A stretch of 64,000 nucleotides of DNA from Peribacillus simplex NBRC 15720 = DSM 1321. GTDB taxonomy: Bacteria; Bacillota; Bacilli; Bacillales; DSM-1321. Position 1 is the first letter of the stretch. Each line of letters begins with the position of its first letter. Position numbers and translations under genes: made by a program. Below are positions 37,016-45,146 of this stretch, one piece after another. The notes under the pieces were generated by a model. The model did not search any database, was not told the DNA's origin, and worked only from the letters and a program-made list of their open reading frames with translations. Where the stretch lies: NCBI RefSeq assembly GCF_002243645.1, contig NZ_CP017704.1:3614001-3678000 (forward strand), in the 5' to 3' direction.

Positions 37016-37048
37016 AAAAGACCACACCTTGGCAGAGGTGGGGTCTTT
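37016..37048. terminator. Terminator-like hairpin
   Basis: AAAAGACCACACCT pairs with AGGTGGGGTCTTTT around 37017-37047 with a short loop. It lies between the regulator and the minus-strand SET gene. Nothing else is seen in this 320-bp gap apart from the repeats and the SET-gene terminator. Confidence 0.7.
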
Positions 37049-37128
37049 TCTGGGTTTTATACCCTCACGTTGATGATTCATGTTCCATCTTGCTGAATCG
37101 CCAAAAAAGCTGGTTTTAATGAACATTG

Positions 37129-37160
37129 AACAACCATCAGCTCCGTCTGAGTGGTTGTTT
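37129..37160 (-). terminator. Terminator of the SET-domain gene
   Basis: AACAACCA and TGGTTGTT arms with an inner CAG/CTG and one bulge lie directly after the stop at 37169 on the minus strand. Confidence 0.7.
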
Positions 37161-37168
37161 AGTTGCCT

Positions 37169-37756
37169 TTACTCATCTTCATAGAGCGTAATAAAGGAAT
37201 CCAGCTCGGCACGTCCCTCTGCAATCGCGTTTACCCTGTCGACGAACTCCGGTCGAATCAGATGACGCAACGGCTGGTCTACTTGATTCAATCGTTTGAA
37301 TGCCTCCCGAGCCAACTCATCCCATTCCTTGTAGCGATGCAGATAATCATCCGGCATCACTACGGTGCTAGACGTCCCTTCCTCCGGTTCACACTCAAAC
37401 GGTTCGTCTATCCCGAGCGATGCATAATCGCATGTTATTTGCTCTACGGGTAGAATATCCCTCGACGCAAATTCAATCTCATAGACCGTCGATACCACAT
37501 TTGGACTGAAGCTGTGATTCATGTATCTGGCATGGTCCCAGCATAGCACATAGCGGTCGTCATCGTTGAGGTAGGCATATTTATAGACGATTTCCCTTCG
37601 CACGATATCAAGCGATTCAATTTCATCTTCCTCGAGGATGATGTCCAAATCATCCAATGCCCAGATTATCGTTCCTTTGGGGATCATTTTTGTGGCAAAA
37701 ATGCCCACACCAATCTTTTCATTGACAAACCGAATCTCGGTATCTGGATGTATCAT
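37169..37756 (-). CDS. SET-domain protein
   Basis: This 195-residue protein has the SET core: KIGVGIFATKMIPKGTIIW at the start, RYMNHSFSPNV with the NHS motif that binds S-adenosylmethionine, and ITCDYASLGI with the catalytic-type Tyr. The Cys-rich post-SET zinc site of eukaryotic enzymes is missing. Bacterial SET proteins may methylate protein lysines; the target is unknown. AAGGGTG precedes the start on the minus strand. Confidence 0.75.
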   Translation of the reverse strand: MIHPDTEIRFVNEKIGVGIFATKMIPKGTIIWALDDLDIILEEDEIESLDIVRREIVYKYAYLNDDDRYVLCWDHARYMNHSFSPNVVSTVYEIEFASRDILPVEQITCDYASLGIDEPFECEPEEGTSSTVVMPDDYLHRYKEWDELAREAFKRLNQVDQPLRHLIRPEFVDRVNAIAEGRAELDSFITLYEDE

Positions 37757-37894
37757 CGATTCTGTTCACCCTTTCTCAAAACTTACCATTATGATATACA
37801 GCAGTTTCCTTTAGGTGACCGTTCGTTTGCGTATTTTATCCAAGTTCAATCAGCGGAATGTCCCCTGGAAAAAGAAAAAAAGCTCTTTTATTTT

Positions 37895-37970
37895 AGTTCC
37901 ACAATCGGGCGTGATTCTTTAATAAGAATCGCTTTTTTAAGGAACTAAAGGGACAGATCAGGTGTAGAAG
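37895..37970 (+). repeat. Dispersed repeat hairpin and tail
   Basis: TCGGGCGTGATTCTTTAATA then AAGAATCGCTTTTTTAAGG and AACTAAAGGGACAG form another copy of the family. It lies in the 540-bp gap before the MBL gene. Confidence 0.6.
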
Positions 37971-38050
37971 GACTATTACATGAATAATGGAATTATAATA
38001 AATGGAATAAATTTCTATAAGGTGGTGTTCTGCTATTACAAACTAAGCTA

Positions 38051-38200
38051 AAATGACAGGTTGCCATGGTTACAGGTGTAAGCCATAGCCAAGGAATTGG
38101 TTCTATATGCCGCAAGCAAAAGGGAGGTATTGTTTACATACTGGGTTTCAAAATCCTGGTCAAGTGTCGAATGACATTTGGTAAGACAGCGTTGGTTAGT
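38051..38200 (+). pseudogene. Remnant of a short-chain dehydrogenase/reductase
   Basis: From about 38060 the frame encodes VAMVTGVSHSQGIGS then ICRK, the start of an SDR Rossmann fold with its TGxxxxxGIG cofactor loop. Homology ends within 25 residues, there is a stop directly upstream, and no catalytic YxxxK follows. I read this as the N-terminal scrap of a deleted SDR gene. Confidence 0.6.
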
Positions 38201-38298
38201 TATTAAATAAAATATTGACTATTACTGAACTGTAGGTCCGGGGTTCCTTAAAAGTTGCTTGATTTTAATAATTTTGAATCAATAAGGAGAATTTTAGT

Positions 38299-38943
38299 AT
38301 GAAAATAAAGTGGTTTGGACATTCTGCCTTTTTACTAACATCCGAAAGTGGAACCAGGATTCTTATTGATCCATATTATCGCTTCATCCGTTACCGTATG
38401 CCGAGTGTTGAACCAGATATAGTTGCCGTTACACATAATCATTTCGATCACAATAAAATTGAAGCTGCAACAGGTGAATACTTGCTTGTTAATGAGCCGA
38501 AGGAATACATTCGCGAAGTTGTAAGAATTAGTGGATTTAAGACATTTCATGACAAGGTAAATGGCGAGAAGAGAGGCCCCAATATTTTATACCGTTTCCA
38601 AATAGACGGTCTAACTATCTGTCACTGTGGAGATTTAGGGCATCTATTATCAGAAGAACAAGTAAATGAAATTGGAAAAGTGGATATCCTTATCATTCCT
38701 GTAGGAGGTACATTCACGATTAATGCAATAGAAGCTGCTCAAGTGATGCGTCAATTGAAATCTACTATTACAATTCCCATGCACTATAGAACAAAGGCAT
38801 TGTCGGTTGTTGGCTTGATGTTTTCAAAGGTAGATAAGTTTCTTCAGATTTCCGGACAGCGAACAACCGAAGTTGAGACATTGGATATTTCCAAAGAAAA
38901 TTTGTTAGAATATGCTGGTGTCGTAACTATGCTGTATGAATGA
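38299..38943 (+). CDS. MBL-fold metal-dependent hydrolase (UPF0173-like)
   Basis: This 214-residue beta-lactamase-fold protein opens MKIKWFGHSAFLLTSESG and has VTHNHFDHN (HxHxDH type), CHCGDLGHLL and PVGGTFTINAIEAAQVM. The last resembles UPF0173 enzymes such as B. subtilis YtkL. AAGGAG lies 11 bases before the ATG. The substrate is unknown. Confidence 0.8.
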   Translation: MKIKWFGHSAFLLTSESGTRILIDPYYRFIRYRMPSVEPDIVAVTHNHFDHNKIEAATGEYLLVNEPKEYIREVVRISGFKTFHDKVNGEKRGPNILYRFQIDGLTICHCGDLGHLLSEEQVNEIGKVDILIIPVGGTFTINAIEAAQVMRQLKSTITIPMHYRTKALSVVGLMFSKVDKFLQISGQRTTEVETLDISKENLLEYAGVVTMLYE

Positions 38944-39088
38944 ATTGATAAGAAATCCTGTTTATGCTTTTTTTATTTATAAAGAGGGCAGGTTAGTTCA
39001 AAAAGAAAAAGGGAAGATACTAATCAATGACGTTGAATCAATTAGACTTCCTCTTTACGTTATAAGGAGATAGAATATAAATAAAAAG

Positions 39089-39496
39089 GTGATTACAATT
39101 AAAAAAGTAAAAAGTATCCTATTTTTTCTTCTTGGGTCCATATCTCTTTTGATTGGTATTGCAGGGACTGTGTTACCAGTTCTGCCGGGCGGTCCATTTT
39201 ACTTATTTGCTGCTTTTTGCTTTGCTAAAAGTTCCAAGTCGATTGAAAACTGGTTCAAAAGCACCTCATTATATGAAAAATACGTTGAAGCATTCCTGCA
39301 AAAAAAAGGTATGACTCGAAAAGAGAAAATCAGAATCAATATAATTGCCGATTTCTTCATCGTAATTTCTGTATTTTATGTGGACATCCTGTTAGTGAAA
39401 ATCTTATTGATAGTGCTCGCCCTCTACAAACATTATTATTTCATTAAAAAAATTAAGACAATTGACCCGAACAATACAAAACAAAGGGCTTTTTGA
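39089..39496 (+). CDS. DUF454 (YbaN-type) inner membrane protein
   Basis: This 135-residue protein has hydrophobic segments at ILFFLLGSISLLIGIAGTVL and near the C-terminus. The DUF454 signature is VLPVLPGGPFYLFAAFCFAK, then SSKSIENWF and LYEKYVEAFLQKKGMTRKEK. GTG 39089 is the only normal start in frame, but no Shine-Dalgarno sequence is well placed before it. Initiation at ATT 39101 after AAAGGTGA is an alternative. The function is unknown. Confidence 0.68.
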   Translation: MITIKKVKSILFFLLGSISLLIGIAGTVLPVLPGGPFYLFAAFCFAKSSKSIENWFKSTSLYEKYVEAFLQKKGMTRKEKIRINIIADFFIVISVFYVDILLVKILLIVLALYKHYYFIKKIKTIDPNNTKQRAF

Positions 39497-39533
39497 AAAT
39501 CCTATTCAAATAACGGGTCCTTACTGCAATAAG

Positions 39534-39558
39534 AGAGTTGCTTCGGCAGCTCTTTTTT
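39534..39558 (+). terminator. Terminator with UUCG tetraloop
   Basis: AGAGTTGC-TTCG-GCAGCTCT (39534-39553) and six T form a terminator capped by a stable cUUCGg tetraloop. Confidence 0.8.
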
Positions 39559-39723
39559 GCTGTAACAGCATTTCCAGGTTCATTTGCTTATTATGTTTTA
39601 TATATAAATGCTCAGATTCAAACAGCTGATACCTCAACCCTTACTACTACTACTATAACTATTCCAGATGGCGATGCACTTGATGATGCAACTCCAATTG
39701 TTATTGAAGTTGTAGTCAACTAA
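39556..39723 (+). pseudogene. 5'-truncated DUF4183 protein fragment
   Basis: The frame ending at 39723 encodes YYVLYINAQIQ then a Thr-rich stretch and PDGDALDDATPIVIEVVVN. This fits the C-terminal strands of DUF4183 proteins, which are spore-surface or filament-associated in Bacillus. No start or N-terminal half is present; the reading frame runs into the preceding terminator hairpin. Its own terminator follows. Confidence 0.5.
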
Positions 39724-39744
39724 TACTCATGATTTGCTAATGAA

Positions 39745-39787
39745 AAAATGCCGGTAATCAATATGGTGATTGTCCGGCATTTTGTTT
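39745..39787 (+). terminator. Terminator after the DUF4183 fragment
   Basis: AAAATGCCGG (39745-39754) and CCGGCATTTT (39774-39783) form a perfect 10-bp stem with further inner pairing. Confidence 0.8.
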
Positions 39788-39818
39788 ATTGGATGCGTAA
39801 GAACTTTTAACTTTTTCT

Positions 39819-40055
39819 TTATCCATAAATTATTACAAATTGAAGAATAATAGGGGATCCAGATAGGGGTAAATCGTTAGAGAATGTAAGTTTTCCCTGT
39901 TCTACGATGTAATTTATATCTGGCTGTAATATTCCATTTATACTATTTGGAGTAAGAATCCTAGAGCTTCCGTATTTTAACACTCCATCTTGATTGGTAT
40001 AAATACTTTTTTATAATGAACGTTCAAATATGTTTCTTCATTATTTTACAAGAAG
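39819..40055 (-). pseudogene. Second DUF4183 remnant, minus strand, frameshifted
   Basis: Reading from about 40010 to the stop at 39819 on the minus strand gives IYTNQDGVLKYGSSRILTP, NGILQPDINYIVEQGKLTFS and a terminal PIILQFVIIYG. This is a close match to the DUF4183 pattern. Upstream the homology (ETYLNVHYKKV) sits in another frame, and a TAA interrupts the first frame, so an indel near the A7/TTT stretch at about 40008-40014 broke the gene. No start is visible. Confidence 0.6.
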
Positions 40056-40099
40056 TGAATTAGAAGGCTTTTTTGCTACGTTTTAACTTTGTAGTTCAA

Positions 40100-40516
40100 T
40101 TATTTAAGACGAAAGCTATCAGTATGGGATCTTCCTTTATCCTTCCAAGTAACATGAACTTTATAAATATGCCCTTTCTTAGGCCCATCTCCACCATAAA
40201 ATTCTGCAGAAAATGGGTATAATACCGTTTCTTCACCGTCTTCGGCTATTCCTTCTTCAAAATCTCCTACAGACATTAGAGTTTTATTATTATCTGTAAA
40301 AGTTATATCTTCTACAGTAACTTTATCTCCAGACTTTTGCTTAAGGGTGCCAGTCCAACCCTTTTCAACATATTGATCTTGATTCTTTTTATAAGTTGCT
40401 TTCCACATTCCGTTTTCAGATGTACCCCAGATTGCAATACTGTTGTAATACCAATATACTCCTCCACCCAAAAGTACAAAAATAATTAATAATTTTAAAT
40501 AACATTTCTTTTTCAT
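40100..40516 (-). CDS. Membrane-anchored extracellular protein, unknown
   Basis: This 138-residue protein has a basic start, a transmembrane or signal segment (LKLLIIFVLLGGGVYWYYN) and a polar, beta-rich outer domain with WGTSENGMWKATYKKN and YKVHVTWKDKGRSHTDSFRL. There is no lipobox. AAGGGG lies before the ATG on the minus strand. I recognise no family; it has the shape of small Bacillus surface proteins. It is AT-rich compared with core genes. Confidence 0.55.
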   Translation of the reverse strand: MKKKCYLKLLIIFVLLGGGVYWYYNSIAIWGTSENGMWKATYKKNQDQYVEKGWTGTLKQKSGDKVTVEDITFTDNNKTLMSVGDFEEGIAEDGEETVLYPFSAEFYGGDGPKKGHIYKVHVTWKDKGRSHTDSFRLK

Positions 40517-40764
40517 GAAATTCCCCTTATATAACTTTTTATAACTATGTTTCTTTAATTTACCAGAAGTTATTAAAGCAAACTATCTTTTTTATATAAA
40601 AATAAAATATGAATATGATATGCAGAGCTAGTTTACATAAAGGGCCTTTTGTCGGAAAATCATTTTAAGCATTTCCCATTTTTATTGCATAAATTAGGGG
40701 AGGGTTTCATGGAGAGAAAAACGAGCATATACTGCCTATATGGGGGATAGATCCTGTGGATTTC

Positions 40765-40845
40765 TTAATGAACTAACGGGGCAGGATAGTTCAAGAGTAC
40801 ATAAGGAGTTGTTCAACAATTGGGCCAGATTGCGAAGGAAGAATT
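40765..40845 (+). repeat. Dispersed repeat core, clear inverted form
   Basis: GAACTAA-CGGGGCAGGA-TAGTTC at about 40771-40793 is the clearest copy of the core inverted repeat. It is followed by TTCAACAATTGGGCCAG. It sits in the 490-bp gap before the LURP-like gene, which holds nothing else I can support. Confidence 0.65.
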
Positions 40846-41008
40846 GCTGACTTTACAAAAGGTAAATTAGTTAAGGATAAATAGTGGTGAACCGAAAAGA
40901 AGGCGCTTTTGAGTGGAGCTATTATTTGGAATTTAATGCATAAGATTGGAACCAATGCCCATTTCAAACGTAAGTAATGTAAAAGACTTAAGGTTGGGAG
41001 GCATAAGT

Positions 41009-41506
41009 ATGAGGCAGCTTTATATAAAGCAGAAGGTATTCAGTCTTAGCGGGAAATTTACAGTAAAGGATCAGCAGGAGAAGGATATATATTACGTGGA
41101 GGGAAGTTTTATGCAAGTTCCAAAGACTTTCTCCATTATGAATACAGCAAGAGATGAAGTAGCACTCATTACGAAAAAGGTGTTCAGCTTTTTACCAAAG
41201 TTTTTGGTTGAGGTGAATGGTCGAGAGGTATTAACAATAAAGAAGGAATTTTCCTTCTTAAAAGCACGATATACAATTGATGCGGCAGGCATTGAAGTAC
41301 ATGGTAATTGGTGGGATATGGATTTTCAGGTTTTACAGCATGGTAAAATCGTAGGTAAAGTGGGCAAGGAGTGGTTCACTTGGGGCGATAGCTACAAGGT
41401 TCAAATAATAGATGAAGAGATGGAAACCATTATTATTGCACTCGTTGTTGCAATTGATTGTGTGAAGGCTGATCAAGCAGCTGCTTCCTCAGCAGCGTCG
41501 ATTTAA
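41009..41506 (+). CDS. LURP-one-related (YxjI-like) protein
   Basis: This 165-residue protein has the LOR/Tubby-like beta-barrel pattern: LYIKQKVFSLSGKFTVKDQQ, VEGSFMQVPKTFSI, then FSFLPKFLVEVNGREVLTIK and DFQVLQHGKIVGKVGKEWF. The C-terminal helix ends in IDCVKADQAA. GGGAGG precedes ATG 41009. Family proteins may bind membranes or phospholipids; the role in bacteria is unknown. Confidence 0.75.
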   Translation: MRQLYIKQKVFSLSGKFTVKDQQEKDIYYVEGSFMQVPKTFSIMNTARDEVALITKKVFSFLPKFLVEVNGREVLTIKKEFSFLKARYTIDAAGIEVHGNWWDMDFQVLQHGKIVGKVGKEWFTWGDSYKVQIIDEEMETIIIALVVAIDCVKADQAAASSAASI

Positions 41507-41629
41507 AGTAGAAGTGTAAAATTAAAAGGCTGACAGTTTTAAAAAAATCACTGCTTGAATAGGTGCGGTGAACCGTATCATAAATAAATGACAAGGCCAT
41601 TTGGTACCAAGGTTTTATATTCGTTCCTC

Positions 41630-41755
41630 AGTAATCGGGCGCGATTCTTGAATAAGGTTCGCTTTTCTTATAGAACTAACAGGCTGAAGATCGGAGCTGT
41701 CTTTAAGGCAGCTTTTTCTTTATGCAACTATAGGGGCAGTTTAGTTGAAAAAGGA
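41630..41755 (+). repeat. Two tandem copies of the dispersed repeat
   Basis: TCGGGCGCGATTCTTGAATA with TTCGCTTTTCTTATAGAAC is followed by a second hairpin, AGCTGTC/AAGGCAGCT, then TTTTTCTTTATGC and GGGGCAGTTTAGTTGAA. It fills most of the gap 41507-41796. Confidence 0.6.
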
Positions 41756-41796
41756 ATATTAATTTTATTGGGTTATGGAAAGAACAAATTATAATA

Positions 41797-41826
41797 AAAA
41801 ACTCGCCAAAAACTGAACGAGTTTTA
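41797..41826 (-). terminator. Terminator for the minus-strand gene pair
   Basis: On the minus strand AAACTCG/CGAGTTT with a 12-nt loop is followed by TTTTATT, after the gene ending at 41865. Confidence 0.75.
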
Positions 41827-41864
41827 AATACCTATTTTTATTGCTGGTTGAAATAATAATGCGC

Positions 41865-42356
41865 TCAACATAAAACGATTATACGATAGGGTGTGGTTTG
41901 AGCAGGGATACTTCTTGTGGCAGGTCCATAGAAAACAATTAAATCTCGGTTCGCTGGATATCTTGAAAAGAGTTGCCCATTTGTTAATAATATTTGGGTA
42001 TAGGGAGATAATTTTAATTGTAATTGTCCATCACTACTCACCAATTGGTTATTAAAATAATCAACTTTTACATTCTGATTTGGGTTATCTTTTACCATGA
42101 CAAGCGCTTGATATTGTGGAGGGTAAATAAGAATAGCAGGTAAATCTCCATCATAATATCCTGTCACGCGATCTCCTACTATGACCATTTCATGGTCAAC
42201 GAAGTAAGTTGAGGGTGAAACCACAAAATTTACTATTGAACCCAATTCATTTTCTATTGTAAATAATTTATAACAACCTTCTCTTTCACCATTTTGACCT
42301 GTAAAAAAATCACTAATCACCGTGACAGTTCCATGAAATGAATGAAAATTTGTCAT
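41865..42356 (-). CDS. Conserved hypothetical protein, possibly sporulation-associated
   Basis: This 163-residue protein has no membrane segment. It contains FHGTVTVISDFFTGQNGE, NFVVSPSTYFVDHEMVIVGD, VTGYYDGDLPAILIYPPQY and a well-conserved-looking end YGPATRSIPAQTTPYRIIVL. The GDRVTGYYD stretch suggests an OB-like beta barrel. I recall similar uncharacterised proteins in spore formers but cannot name a domain. AGGTATTG precedes the ATG. It lies head-to-tail after a small Pro-rich gene. Confidence 0.6.
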   Translation of the reverse strand: MTNFHSFHGTVTVISDFFTGQNGEREGCYKLFTIENELGSIVNFVVSPSTYFVDHEMVIVGDRVTGYYDGDLPAILIYPPQYQALVMVKDNPNQNVKVDYFNNQLVSSDGQLQLKLSPYTQILLTNGQLFSRYPANRDLIVFYGPATRSIPAQTTPYRIIVLC

Positions 42357-42431
42357 ACAATACCTCCAAAATTAAAAGATAGGGGCGATCTTTTATTTTG
42401 AGACTATTCGAGATAAGGCTTTTTTAGGATT

Positions 42432-42707
42432 TTAGTATAATGTAGGGGTAGGAGGGCAGGCAACAGCATCTATAAGTCTTGGGTCAATACCGTAGAATTG
42501 CCAGAAAGCACCGTTCCATCTATATCCAGATACTTCTCCATATTCCACACGAGTAGGGTAAAACCAAAATTGTCTGCCATTTATAAGCCATACATAAGTG
42601 TTTTGATATAGACAGTCGACGATATAGGACACAGAAGGTTTTGGTGGTATGAATGTTGGAGGAGGGGATTGTGGACTCATTGTCCCCTGGCGTGGGAAAT
42701 ATCTCAT
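42432..42707 (-). CDS. Small Pro/Tyr/Trp-rich hypothetical protein
   Basis: This 91-residue protein has a proline-rich start (MSPQSPPPTFIPPKPSVSYI) and a compact aromatic part (TYVWLINGRQFWFYPTRVEY, GYRWNGAFWQFYGIDPRLID). Similar small proteins recur in Bacillus genomes without a known function, and the composition suits a spore-coat or surface peptide. AAAGGAG precedes the ATG on the minus strand by about ten bases. It is upstream of the 163-residue gene in the same direction. Confidence 0.6.
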   Translation of the reverse strand: MRYFPRQGTMSPQSPPPTFIPPKPSVSYIVDCLYQNTYVWLINGRQFWFYPTRVEYGEVSGYRWNGAFWQFYGIDPRLIDAVACPPTPTLY

Positions 42708-42810
42708 GTGATTTCACTCCTTTTAGTTAGGTTCTCAACATTATATGTTGAGAAGAAGTAAAAGGATTTTTTAACGCGAAAACTAAAGATTGTGAAGTAA
42801 TGTACTTAAA

Positions 42811-42866
42811 CTAACGGGTGCATTCGTATTATAAGGTTGACCAGTAAAAATTACTGGTTGACCTTT
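42811..42866 (+). terminator. Repeat core and hairpin
   Basis: AACTAACGGGTGCATTCG is followed by a long hairpin of AAGGT...CCAGTAA with TTACTGG...ACCTT (42833-42865) and seven T. It lies just outside the IS110 left end. Confidence 0.7.
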
Positions 42867-42894
42867 TTTTAATAGAATCTATTATATCAGTAGC

Positions 42895-43062
42895 CAGAGT
42901 AGGACGTACGGGTGCGTGGGACTTGATCCCGTGAACTAAACTGTCCGCCCCCTACTTGTAGAAACATGTTTGAGGCTGGTTGGGACGTAGATCTCGTATA
43001 ACAAGCGAAGCTATGACACTACATGGAGGACTAGGGGTACTGGTTAGTAAGTAGAGGAGGAA
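42895..43062 (+). ncRNA. Candidate bridge RNA region of IS110 element A
   Basis: In IS110-group elements the bridge RNA is encoded between the left end and the recombinase start. This interval has no ORF, contains GC-rich segments with small stems such as GGGA/TCCC around 42921-42934, and runs directly into the transposase RBS GAGGAGG. Guide loops cannot be assigned without the element ends. Confidence 0.35.
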
Positions 43063-43068
43063 AAAACA

Positions 43069-44271
43069 ATGAATCCAGTTGTTGGTCTGGATGTGGCAAA
43101 AGAAGAGAGCCAAGTACAGGCATTTTTAGACCAATCTAAACCGTATGGGAAGAGCTTTTCAATGAAGCATACCAAGGAGGAATTGGATCAATTTTTAGAC
43201 TTTCTAAAAGAAGTTGAAGAGGTGGCAGGGCAGATGCCTATGGTCATTTTAGAATCTACAGGGCATTACCATTCTCCCGTTATTCAATACTTGGAGGAAC
43301 AAGGGATTCTATATATCTTACTAAATCCGATTATTTCTTATCAGGCAAAGAAGTCCAGTTTGCGGAAGGTAAAAACGGACGCAATCGATGCGTACCAGTT
43401 GTGTGTGCTGTATTACAAGGAGGATTTTGAACCTCATAAAATTAGAGGAATTCAGCTTTTAGACCTTCGTAATTTGTCAAGACAACAGGAAATCGTAACG
43501 AATATGTATGTGGAGGCTAAACTTCAGTTTCACACCATTTTAGATCAGGTGTTTCCTGAATACCGAAAGGTTTTTGGGGATCTATATTCGAAGGTTTCTT
43601 TATTGATGTTAAAGGAATATCCTACTTCAGAGGCGGTATTAACGGCCGGAGAAAGTAGACTAGCAGAGAGTGTAATAGAGTTCTGTTCTAGCAGATCGGG
43701 TGAATGGGCATGGGAAAAAGCAAAAAAAATAATGGATTCCGCATCTCGAAATCCATTTCAAAAAAACGTGTATGAAAGTCACGTAATCAATCTTCGTATG
43801 TATATTGAGTTGCTTTTTCATTACCAGGGACACCTTTCTGATTTGGAAGATCGTATAGTGGCCCTGGCAAATGAAATGGAAGAATATAAGATCATCCAAT
43901 CGATTCCCGGTATAGGAGAAAAAATCGCAGCAACGATTATCTCTGAAATTGGTGAAATCGATCGGTTTAATCATCCGAAAAAACTGGTTGCCTTCGCTGG
44001 AGTGGATCCAAGTGTTCACTCATCGGGTAAGTTTACGGCAACCATTAATCGTATTACCAAAAGGGGTTCGAGCAGACTACGTCATTCTCTGTATCTTGCC
44101 GTACTATGCGGCATAAGAAGTTCAAGGAACAAAAAGCTTAAAGCATTCTATGATAAGAAAAAATCAGAAGGAAAACCTGCCAAAGTGTCAATCGTTGCCT
44201 GTATGAATAAGTTGCTTCATTGGATTTATGCTTTATTAAGCAGAAAAGAAACGTTCCTAGATTTAGCCTAA
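43069..44271 (+). CDS. IS110-family DEDD recombinase A
   Basis: This 400-residue transposase has an N-terminal RuvC-like domain beginning VVGLDVAKEESQV (Asp), then VILESTGHYHSPV (Glu) and KTDAIDAYQL (Asp pair). The C-terminal Tnp domain has IQSIPGIGEKIAATIISEIG, and the catalytic Ser is likely within AFAGVDPSVHSSGKFT. It looks complete, with GAGGAGG ahead of the ATG. Family knowledge: these enzymes recombine element circles into a short target guided by a bridge RNA. Confidence 0.9.
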   Translation: MNPVVGLDVAKEESQVQAFLDQSKPYGKSFSMKHTKEELDQFLDFLKEVEEVAGQMPMVILESTGHYHSPVIQYLEEQGILYILLNPIISYQAKKSSLRKVKTDAIDAYQLCVLYYKEDFEPHKIRGIQLLDLRNLSRQQEIVTNMYVEAKLQFHTILDQVFPEYRKVFGDLYSKVSLLMLKEYPTSEAVLTAGESRLAESVIEFCSSRSGEWAWEKAKKIMDSASRNPFQKNVYESHVINLRMYIELLFHYQGHLSDLEDRIVALANEMEEYKIIQSIPGIGEKIAATIISEIGEIDRFNHPKKLVAFAGVDPSVHSSGKFTATINRITKRGSSRLRHSLYLAVLCGIRSSRNKKLKAFYDKKKSEGKPAKVSIVACMNKLLHWIYALLSRKETFLDLA

Positions 44272-44537
44272 TTAACGGTTTTGTGAAACAGAGAAAAATC
44301 CTTCCAAAAGGGTTTTGGAGGGTTATTTGGCATGGCCAAAAATAGTATATCATAAGGGAAATGAAAATATTAGAGAAAGATATTGACATCCTATTAGCTG
44401 GTTTAGTTCATTATGGATTACTAAAAATAATCAAACTATTTTATAAAAACTGTATACTGAATCACAAGAAAAGAATCCATTATGAAGTAGTATCTTCCGT
44501 TTGAGAAGGGCTTCTTATTTGAAGTTATTATAAACCT

Positions 44538-44957
44538 TTAATGGTGGTACCAACTTTCTCCGTTTCCTTCGGATATTGGCTCTTGTGTCTCAGCATCTAT
44601 AATTATAAATTTGTAAATCATTTTTTCTTTAGTCTCTTTAAAAGAACAAAAAAGATATATTTGACGTTTAGGATCTATATTTGGGTTTTTGTTATTATAA
44701 ATATTAACTTCTGAATATTTTCCCGCATTTTTATTTACTGTGGATTTTAAGTCTTTATAAAGAATTTTTTCTCTAATATTTAGGGTCGCTGTTTTGTATT
44801 CGCTATAATCCCCTGTTTTTTTATTATTATAAAATTTATTTGCATTAACCAGATGTTTCTTACTATTGTCGGTATACCTTTCAGAAGTTTGTGCATTAAC
44901 ATTAACATTTACTAGCATTAGCATAGCTAAGAATAAAAAAGGCAATTTATTTTTCAT
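44538..44957 (-). CDS. Secreted hypothetical protein between the two IS110 elements
   Basis: This 139-residue protein has a clear signal peptide (MKNKLPFLFLAMLMLVNVNV, then NAQ cleavage). The mature part is Lys/Asn-rich with REKILYKDLKSTVNKNAG and RQIYLFCSFKETKEKMIYK, ending in EGNGESWYHH. Very low GC and isolation between two mobile elements suggest acquired DNA. AAAGGAGATG precedes the ATG on the minus strand. I recognise no family. Confidence 0.5.
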   Translation of the reverse strand: MKNKLPFLFLAMLMLVNVNVNAQTSERYTDNSKKHLVNANKFYNNKKTGDYSEYKTATLNIREKILYKDLKSTVNKNAGKYSEVNIYNNKNPNIDPKRQIYLFCSFKETKEKMIYKFIIIDAETQEPISEGNGESWYHH

Positions 44958-45009
44958 TGGGCATCTCCTTTTCCTTTAACAATATTAAAGGTATTATCCC
45001 CAATTTTGA

Positions 45010-45050
45010 TTTTCTTAATGAACTAAACTGCCCCTTTAGCATTCCTGTAG
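45010..45050 (-). repeat. Dispersed repeat tail, reverse orientation
   Basis: GAACTAAACTGCCCC, then TTTAGCATTCCTGTAG, lies just before the left end of the second IS110 element. The second part also occurs after the repeat at 34.56 kb. Confidence 0.55.
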
Positions 45051-45146
45051 ATCGTTAAATATCAGGTTTGAAAAAAATAGAGCCCCTCAGTAAGATACGA
45101 GTATAGAGTCCAATCTAACTCAGAGTCTTAAGGAGGAAGCCCTACT

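Larger units (their letters stand above)
42895..44340 (+). mobile_element. IS110-family insertion sequence A
   Basis: It is composed of a non-coding left region of about 170 bp, an intact 400-residue DEDD transposase and a short right region containing the hairpin CCTTCCAAAA/TTTTGGAGG (44300-44322). IS110 elements lack long terminal inverted repeats, so the ends given are estimates. Repeat-core sequence (GAACTAAACTGTCCGCCCC) lies inside the left region at 42934. Confidence 0.7.

Noticed and set aside
37748..37948. 66-codon plus-strand frame after the SET gene
   Set aside because: It runs through a dispersed repeat hairpin and has no RBS.
41588..41794. 68-codon plus-strand frame
   Set aside because: It lies wholly in tandem dispersed repeats.
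42520..42717. Second minus-strand frame overlapping the Pro-rich gene
   Set aside because: The RBS and composition favour the 91-residue frame ending at 42432.
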